A stretch of DNA of 64,000 bases from Candidatus Poseidoniales archaeon (GTDB taxonomy: Archaea; Thermoplasmatota; Poseidoniia; Poseidoniales; Thalassarchaeaceae). The notes below the pieces were generated by a model that was not told the origin of the DNA, did not search any database, and saw only the letters and a list, made by a program, of their open reading frames with translations. The stretch lies in NCBI GenBank assembly GCA_028283505.1, contig JAPOFX010000002.1, positions 36,855-100,854 of the forward strand. The letters run 5' to 3'. Position numbers and translations under genes: made by a program. This document shows positions 57,831 through 64,000 of the stretch, one piece after another; within the stretch, counting starts at the first letter, position 1, and each line of letters begins with the position of its first letter.

Positions 57831-59753
57831 ATGATAGAAGGGGTGATGATTGATGATGAAGGGTACAGAAAATATACCCCGAACAATAGTCATGAAAGAG
57901 CGAGTTTTCTGTCGTTGAGGGCTAAGATATACGTTTCAGCTACATTCTTGGCATCGATACTAATACTGGTATCATTGCAGGGATGGATAGTCGATGACGT
58001 TATCAAGGAGATAAAGAAGGAGTTGGGGATTTATGAAAGGGTTCCAGTATGGGAAAGATCAGAATGGCCATATCTGACAAATTACTCTCACGGTTTCGTA
58101 ATGGAATATGGGGATTACGACTTATTGGAGACTGATAATGAGTGGGGCTCGACCCACTATTTCGTCGAGTTCGATCTGCCCCTGAGCGAGGGAGGTTCCG
58201 CTCCGAACGGATTAGTGAGCCTTGCTGTGTGGCTCCCCGATGTTCCTGAAGGAACCACAGTCCCAGTCATCGCTGAATTTGGACCATACTTTGATGAAGT
58301 TAGTGTAGAAACTCCTTCCATTGAAGTTCCTGGTACTTGGCTGGGTCAGATGATTATCGACCAGATACTCCCTCATGGATACGCATTCGCCCAAGTTTCT
58401 GTAATGGGTACTGGGAGGTCAAACCACTGTATGGACCTCATGGGGAATGCGGAGCAACTCGGCGTGGATGCGGCTGTCACTTGGCTGGGGACCCAAGACT
58501 GGAGCAATGGAAGGGTGGCAATGATTGGAAAGTCCTATGACGGCTCTACCCCCTGGCAAGCAGCGACATTCGGTAACGAGCACTTGGCCACGATTGTGCC
58601 TATTTCCGGACTAATTGGGGTAATGGAGCTAATGTGGAAGAACGGAAGCAGTGAGGCTAGGGCCGCGATAATGCACAATGGCGTTTACGGATCTTATGGG
58701 ATAGATGGGGATCAAGAGGACATAGGGAACATGTGCCCAGATTACATCATCGGCCCCGGGACAGGGGTATCAGCGTACATGTGGGGGAGCGAATTCGCTG
58801 GAACATACTGGGAAGAGAGGTACTTCTTGGACAGGGTCCTAGAGAATTACGAGGGCTCTGTGTACTTGATACAGGGGATGCATGATTGGAATGTTGACCC
58901 TCACATGGCAATCCCTGTGATAAATCAGCTGAAGGATGTAGGCATCGAAGCGAAGGGGCTTTTTGGCCAGTGGGACCATGACTACCCGGATAGACCTGAT
59001 TACCACTTCGATCGGTCTGGAGAGGGAAGGGGCAGGGAGGCGTATCCTGAGATGGTCAGATTTGACTGGATGCAGGACTTACTGGAGTGGTTCGACTGGT
59101 ACTTGAAGGATTTCGGGGACGAGCCAGGACTGTTTATTGAAATACAGTCTAATCAGGGGCAGTGGAGGATTGAAGAGAGATATCCACCTGAGGACATGGA
59201 AACTCTTTCGTTGGACCTAGGAGGCGCGCTTTCAAATGTCGCGGGTGGCACGACCACTATACTCCCGAATGGAAACTTCGGGCCTATTTACGAAAGTGAG
59301 CCATTTATTGAGGACGTTTGGATATCTGGTTTGCCGAGGCTGCATATCGATGTCTCGACCACTACTGTCGGGGGGCAGATCTACGCGCTTTTGGAAGACT
59401 GCTCCGAGGATGGGGGGACGTGCATCCATATCGGTCATGCGATAATGGACTTACGTTATCACGAAGGCGGCGACCAGGAGCAAGCCTGGATACCTGTTTT
59501 TGAGACTATCAACGCCAAGATAGAGTTCTTCGCTATGGATGTGCAGATTGCTGCGGGACACACTATCCGTCTCTCTCTGGCCAGCACTGGAGAGGACTAC
59601 CTCCCTGCCTCCACTAGTTCGGTAGTTGAGGTCTCTGAGGGAACGGGGTCGAATCTGATCTTGGACATAATCGATCCTGATGAGAAGCTGTTGTTCAACC
59701 CCCCGAGATGCACACATGAGGCTTGTCTGGATTGGATCAACCAAACAGCTTGA
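57831..59753 (+). CDS. membrane-anchored CocE/NonD-type S15 hydrolase (X-Pro dipeptidyl-peptidase-like)
   Basis: N-terminal TM; GRVAMIGKSYDGSTPWQAAT nucleophile elbow; GMHDWNVDPH; C-terminal jelly-roll ...VQIAAGHTIRLSLAST. Confidence 0.88.
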   Translation: MIEGVMIDDEGYRKYTPNNSHERASFLSLRAKIYVSATFLASILILVSLQGWIVDDVIKEIKKELGIYERVPVWERSEWPYLTNYSHGFVMEYGDYDLLETDNEWGSTHYFVEFDLPLSEGGSAPNGLVSLAVWLPDVPEGTTVPVIAEFGPYFDEVSVETPSIEVPGTWLGQMIIDQILPHGYAFAQVSVMGTGRSNHCMDLMGNAEQLGVDAAVTWLGTQDWSNGRVAMIGKSYDGSTPWQAATFGNEHLATIVPISGLIGVMELMWKNGSSEARAAIMHNGVYGSYGIDGDQEDIGNMCPDYIIGPGTGVSAYMWGSEFAGTYWEERYFLDRVLENYEGSVYLIQGMHDWNVDPHMAIPVINQLKDVGIEAKGLFGQWDHDYPDRPDYHFDRSGEGRGREAYPEMVRFDWMQDLLEWFDWYLKDFGDEPGLFIEIQSNQGQWRIEERYPPEDMETLSLDLGGALSNVAGGTTTILPNGNFGPIYESEPFIEDVWISGLPRLHIDVSTTTVGGQIYALLEDCSEDGGTCIHIGHAIMDLRYHEGGDQEQAWIPVFETINAKIEFFAMDVQIAAGHTIRLSLASTGEDYLPASTSSVVEVSEGTGSNLILDIIDPDEKLLFNPPRCTHEACLDWINQTA

Positions 59754-59768
59754 CTTTCAGGAGGGAAA

Positions 59769-59846
59769 ATGTTCAGCTGTGCTTCATTTTTTGCAGGAGT
59801 CGGCGGAATAGACTTGGCTTCAGAGAAGAGTGAATTTCTCTTGTAG
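59769..59846 (+). pseudogene. 26-codon remnant of a C5-cytosine DNA methyltransferase N-terminus
   Basis: MFSCASFFAGVGGIDLASEKSEFLL* matches motif I (FxGxGG.dL..e) of Dcm-type methylases, then a stop; no later motifs downstream. Confidence 0.6.
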
Positions 59847-59981
59847 TCCCTGTCATTAAAAGAATCACTGATTCGATTATATTAGCTACCTTCAATAAGA
59901 TTCAGGGATCAGAATTGGGGCGTAACATTACTCAATGACATCAGTAAGTAATATTTTTTCAAAATCTCGTCATGGCAATAA

Positions 59982-60058
59982 TGGTGGACGCTGGGGGATT
60001 TGAACCCCCGGCCGCCTGGTTGCAAACCAGGCGCTCTTCCAAGCTGAGCTAAGCGCCC
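59982..60058 (-). tRNA. tRNA-Ala (UGC), CCA encoded
   Basis: Minus strand GGGCGCTTAGCTCAGCTTGGAAGAGCGCCTGGTTTGCAACCAGGCGGCCGGGGGTTCAAATCCCCCAGCGTCCACCA; loop TTTGCAA. Confidence 0.97.
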
Positions 60059-60111
60059 CTGAGCCTCGGGGAGGGCTAGGGGTTATTGAGGTCAACCGTT
60101 GTTGTGAATCA

Positions 60112-60708
60112 TCAGTTGTCACTAGATAGGAGCCTCGGAAGGAGAATGAGGACACCTACTAAGGACATTAACAATGCGAATTGCAGTAAATCATCGTTTT
60201 CTTTTTCTAAATTCGACTGATCTGTAGGTCCGGTTGGAAAATCCTGACTGTCTGAGTGGACATCCTCAGAGAAAGAGACCGAGAAGTAGAACTCCTCCAA
60301 TGTTCCATTAGCGTCTATCTGGTGGCTCATTGACAGATTTGAGGGTAGCAGCCCGTTTGATGGGTCGAGCAGGAGTAAACTAGTTACCTTACAGTCAGGA
60401 TCTACTCTTTCCCCTGTCTCATTGAGTTCGCACTCTCCGCTAAGCCAAGGTGTGGAGATATCGTCCATGCCTTGGAAGTCTCCATCTCCCTCGACGTCGA
60501 TGAGAACCCTGTGTGTCACATTCTCCCTCTTGTCAACATTGTAGAAGAACAGAGAATCTGATGAGACAAGAATTCCGGACGAGACGCCATTTGGCGTGGG
60601 GCCGTCATCCTTCAACAGGACCGTGTATTCCTTGGGTTCGTGGGCCGATGCGTGTGGCAGGGCGAGTATCATCAGGGATGCTATCGCAATGACAGTGGCT
60701 CCGCGCAC
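60112..60708 (-). CDS. hypothetical exported protein with C-terminal TM
   Basis: Signal peptide MRGATVIAIASLMILALPHASA; C-terminal TM LLQFALLMSLVGVLILLPRLL. Confidence 0.65.
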   Translation of the reverse strand: MRGATVIAIASLMILALPHASAHEPKEYTVLLKDDGPTPNGVSSGILVSSDSLFFYNVDKRENVTHRVLIDVEGDGDFQGMDDISTPWLSGECELNETGERVDPDCKVTSLLLLDPSNGLLPSNLSMSHQIDANGTLEEFYFSVSFSEDVHSDSQDFPTGPTDQSNLEKENDDLLQFALLMSLVGVLILLPRLLSSDN

Positions 60709-60761
60709 ATGCCTGCGCGAGGGTGCGATGACTTCAACATGACCTGCTCCTTCGGAGGGCC

Positions 60762-62498
60762 ATGAGCACGGAAAGAGCGTTAGTAGCAGGTGGTTTGCTC
60801 GCTTGTATCATAGTTGCGATAACCACATCTTTGTTGTTGTTCGAGAACGAACTGGATACTACAGTTGTTTCTGATTCCTTGATCGATCCTCTTATTCAGA
60901 CAGATGACCATGACCACAGGAACGCGAGCCAGCATGTCTTGTACACGGATAATATAGTTCCAATCAGTTACAACCCCCTGACTGCACCTGGCAATGCAGA
61001 GGTCCAGGTGGCTGATTCACCCGACGGCAGGACATACGCATACATAGCCGGGTGGTCGGAAATGCACATTGTAGATGTTACGAATCCGGGCAATACCACC
61101 GTAACGGGAGTATACTACGACCCCAATACCCAAGTTTTGGATGTGAAGTATCTCGAGTACAATGCCAGAGAGTACGTGATTGTGCAGAATCAATTGGTCG
61201 ATCCAGGAGCGGCTGACCCCAATGTAGGGACGTGGGAAGATCCGGCGCAAGTGACAGTCACACTGGTCGATGTTACAGACAAAACCAATCCTAGCTGGGT
61301 CGACTCTTGGTATGATGCTGACCATCCTAGTGGCCCCCACAACCTCTACACTCATATGATAGATAACGAATGGTATATCTTTGTAGCAAACCCCGATTAC
61401 GAACAATGCGATGTGGGACAAGGTGACGCATGTGGGGGGATCACCGTCGCCCATCTCAACTTCGCGGGATATGGCGACCTTCCTAGAATCGTGAAAGTCG
61501 GGGAGGCGGAAGTAAGCTGGGAGTCTACTCTTGGAGGATGGATTTACATTCATGACATGACGGTTCAAACCTGGCCAGGAGAGGACTCCAATGATCCGAG
61601 GTATGGAAGGACGTTCGTCTATGGCGCATACTGGGAGGCTGGTCTGAGAATTTTTGACGTATCTGATGTTCCCCATCCAGGAAACGATATGGCTGAATAT
61701 CTCGCCATTGCCGCTGCCTGTAGGGGCTCTTTTGGCACTCAGCTAGGTTGTAATTGGAGAGCACCTGAAGTGGGCCAATGGATGGAGTTCGAGGATTTCG
61801 ATGGCGATGGTGAGATTGACTGTGGGTGCACCAGTAACGAGAACGGTGGCCGGGCATCATACATCCACTATGCAGAGCCTATTGATGAGATGGTGGATGC
61901 GAGCCACTTGGGATACACAGCTGGAAAGAGGCACCTGACCATTGTGGCCACCGAGGTACTGAGCACAAGTGTTGGGACCGGGATGAGTTATCTCTTAGAC
62001 ACGACAGCATATGAGATGAACAATGGAAATTTCAGATTCCAGCCAGAGCTGATCCATGGCTGGGAAATCCCGTTTGCGATGGACCATCACATACCTGAGG
62101 GAGAGGAATGGTTACTTTTCAGCCCCCATAACGCAGATACACAAATTTTCCAAACAGGCCTTCCCGGGCTTCCTGACAGTAGTTTTGGAGGGGCATGGGA
62201 TGGCAGGATTTACCTGAGCAGTTACCATGCTGGCCTCTGGGTAATTGATATTGAGACCCTAATGGTCGAAGGACTAACCGGGACCAACAAGACTGATGCA
62301 CATAGTCTCTCAACTATAGGCTACCACCTCCCTCACGGTGCTGATGGTGCTCCTCTTGATAGCTCATTTTATGACTTCGGTTGGACACCTTTCCTTTGGG
62401 CTGCTGAATATCACAACGGGTATACTTACCTCTCGTGCATCACGAGTGGGTTGTATATCGTACAGTTAGACCTAGATGTCCCATATAGTTCGGTTTAA
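60762..62498 (+). CDS. membrane-anchored LVIVD-repeat beta-propeller-like protein
   Basis: N-terminal TM; repeats YIAGWSEMHIVDVTNPGN, EAGLRIFDVSDVPHPG, HAGLWVIDIETL, TSGLYIVQLDL. Confidence 0.75.
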   Translation: MSTERALVAGGLLACIIVAITTSLLLFENELDTTVVSDSLIDPLIQTDDHDHRNASQHVLYTDNIVPISYNPLTAPGNAEVQVADSPDGRTYAYIAGWSEMHIVDVTNPGNTTVTGVYYDPNTQVLDVKYLEYNAREYVIVQNQLVDPGAADPNVGTWEDPAQVTVTLVDVTDKTNPSWVDSWYDADHPSGPHNLYTHMIDNEWYIFVANPDYEQCDVGQGDACGGITVAHLNFAGYGDLPRIVKVGEAEVSWESTLGGWIYIHDMTVQTWPGEDSNDPRYGRTFVYGAYWEAGLRIFDVSDVPHPGNDMAEYLAIAAACRGSFGTQLGCNWRAPEVGQWMEFEDFDGDGEIDCGCTSNENGGRASYIHYAEPIDEMVDASHLGYTAGKRHLTIVATEVLSTSVGTGMSYLLDTTAYEMNNGNFRFQPELIHGWEIPFAMDHHIPEGEEWLLFSPHNADTQIFQTGLPGLPDSSFGGAWDGRIYLSSYHAGLWVIDIETLMVEGLTGTNKTDAHSLSTIGYHLPHGADGAPLDSSFYDFGWTPFLWAAEYHNGYTYLSCITSGLYIVQLDLDVPYSSV

Positions 62499-62517
62499 TC
62501 GGCCCCAAAGGGGCCGA
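62499..62517 (+). terminator. perfect 8-bp inverted repeat TCGGCCCC-AAA-GGGGCCGA directly after a stop codon
   Basis: Seen in sequence; no downstream T-tract, so terminator role uncertain. Confidence 0.4.
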
Positions 62518-62538
62518 CCGTCCTAGGGGGAATTTGAT

Positions 62539-64000
62539 ATGTCTCCTTTGTCCCGCAGGTCCATGGTTCCGCGCCCCGTATGGATATTGACCGCTTTGAT
62601 GATATTGGCTCCACTCTCGGGATGCCTGTCGTTCTCAGATAGTTCTGGCGGGGATAATGAGGGGGAATATACGTGGATAGATCCTGTCACGGAGATAGAG
62701 GATGGTAACCACTCACACAACGACTTGCTCGCGCATAGACTTTCAACGCCCAATGCGAGGCTAATAGACTATCACAACCTAAATTGTGATGGAAATGTAA
62801 AGCCACCGGCTGATTTGGATAATGTTGCTGGGAGGCCGTGCTTCGAGGAATTCAAGAATGTCGGGCCGACTCCAGGGGATAATTCAGAGATAGCCATCGA
62901 GGGCAATTTTCTAGATGACTGTGAGATTTATGGGGATGGAAGCGGAGGTTGCTTCGCTTACGTCTCGTCATACAACCAATTCGAAATCCTTGACATCAGC
63001 AAGCCAAACGAGATCAGGCTTCTTTCAACTTACTATGCGGAGATTGCTAGGATGATTGACATCAAAGTGACGGCTGACAACAACTGGGTTTTGGTAAATC
63101 ATGAGCTAACGAATTCTGAGTTGGACCCGATACCCAATGACGATGACGCCAACAGTGGTGCAAATAGATTGGACCTGATATACGTCGGGGACAAGACAAG
63201 CCCGATCAAGGTCGCAGAATGGGATAACCCGCCTGCAGGATTCCATAACCAGGATTTGCACGTTTATTGTGACTGGACGCCTGCGAATCCGACAGCATTG
63301 TGGCAAGACGACTGTCACCTCTTCCTCTTTGGGGCCGATCCCTATCCTGAGATGGTAGAGGGTTCAAGCGGGACTTTCTACAAGGGTACACAGATTTTCT
63401 ACGCCCTAATTGACTTCGCAGGCCTGAACCCAACAAACAACGAAGAACAACAGAACGCTAGTAGAGAGATTATTCGTTGGGGAGGGTATACGCCTGAGCC
63501 TCAAACAACCTGTGGTGGATCCATCTTCAATCATGACAACGTATTCTTCATCCACCCAATTACAAAACAGAAAATGTTGGCTGTGTCATACTGGGGGGCT
63601 GGCCTGAGGCTAGTCGACGTCTCCGAGCCACCCCAAATTGCTGACCCGCTAGGAATCTCATGGCCTCCAGAAACTGGAAGGTGGCTTGGATGTCCAACTG
63701 ACGACTCAGGGTGGTATGGCCCTGAGGGAGGCGGGCATGCGAACATGGCACCAGAAGTGTGGCTGGATGCGAACGACGGGAATGACAATATCCATTACGC
63801 AGTACCCCAAGACAACTTGATATGCTCTGGAATAAGTGAGTATGATCCAGTTGAAACATGGCCAGAAAAATGTGGAGTTGGGCCTTCTGATGCTACATAT
63901 GGCGTGAATTGGAGGCACTACACATATATCGCTCCTGAGTACGGTTCCAATACCAACCACACTGGATATTTATGGACAATCGACACAACTGATCCAACAC
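62539..64000 (+). CDS. second LVIVD-repeat lipoprotein, truncated by the window end
   Basis: ATG at 62539: MSPLSRRSMVPRPVWILTALMILAPLSGCLSFSD... lipobox-like LSGC; ...CFAYVSSYNQFEILDISKPNEIRLLSTY; frame open to 64000. Confidence 0.75.
   Translation, partial: MSPLSRRSMVPRPVWILTALMILAPLSGCLSFSDSSGGDNEGEYTWIDPVTEIEDGNHSHNDLLAHRLSTPNARLIDYHNLNCDGNVKPPADLDNVAGRPCFEEFKNVGPTPGDNSEIAIEGNFLDDCEIYGDGSGGCFAYVSSYNQFEILDISKPNEIRLLSTYYAEIARMIDIKVTADNNWVLVNHELTNSELDPIPNDDDANSGANRLDLIYVGDKTSPIKVAEWDNPPAGFHNQDLHVYCDWTPANPTALWQDDCHLFLFGADPYPEMVEGSSGTFYKGTQIFYALIDFAGLNPTNNEEQQNASREIIRWGGYTPEPQTTCGGSIFNHDNVFFIHPITKQKMLAVSYWGAGLRLVDVSEPPQIADPLGISWPPETGRWLGCPTDDSGWYGPEGGGHANMAPEVWLDANDGNDNIHYAVPQDNLICSGISEYDPVETWPEKCGVGPSDATYGVNWRHYTYIAPEYGSNTNHTGYLWTIDTTDPT

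Noticed and set aside
61017-61676. 219-aa antisense ORF inside the LVIVD gene
   Set aside because: Overlaps a coherent coding frame with repeats; no recognisable motifs.

Overview
The window is one contiguous, gene-dense archaeal chromosome segment. The gene content (CarS, TFB, STT3, split GuaAb, many giant surface proteins, possible leaderless promoters) looks most like Marine Group II / Poseidoniales-type Euryarchaeota. That assignment is inference from gene content, not a database search. I support about 40 features: three CCA-encoding tRNAs (CAU, Asn-GUU, Ala-UGC) and about 36 protein genes. The genes cover one-carbon and purine metabolism (glyA, gcvPA/gcvPB, gcvT, purD, purE, guaAb), lipid and glycan biosynthesis (carS, an STT3 fusion), and transcription (TFB, a wHTH-STAND-TPR protein). 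Others cover metal/Fe-S proteins (CobW, thioredoxin-like 2Fe-2S, Rieske), secreted hydrolases (subtilase, M60-like, S15/CocE, PLD+lamin-tail) and large cell-surface proteins. No CRISPR, rRNA or intact mobile element was seen. The most striking observation is the 31157-33793 protein. Its two-TM topology and several ordered blocks, especially 'I.D(D/E).A..F.SQVT' before the C-terminal TM, closely match the eukaryotic CD36/LIMP-2/SCARB scavenger-receptor family, so it looks like an archaeal CD36-like protein. Other notable items are a 3177-aa STT3 oligosaccharyltransferase fused to a giant extracellular region, a CobW protein with an extra C-terminal SH3/Tudor-like tail, and an EF-hand protein carrying an algal/protist-like domain. 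There is also a lamin-tail/PLD exoenzyme translationally coupled to pyrimidine-nucleoside phosphorylase, a 26-codon remnant of a C5 DNA methyltransferase beside tRNA-Ala, and putative PGF-CTERM-like sorting signals.
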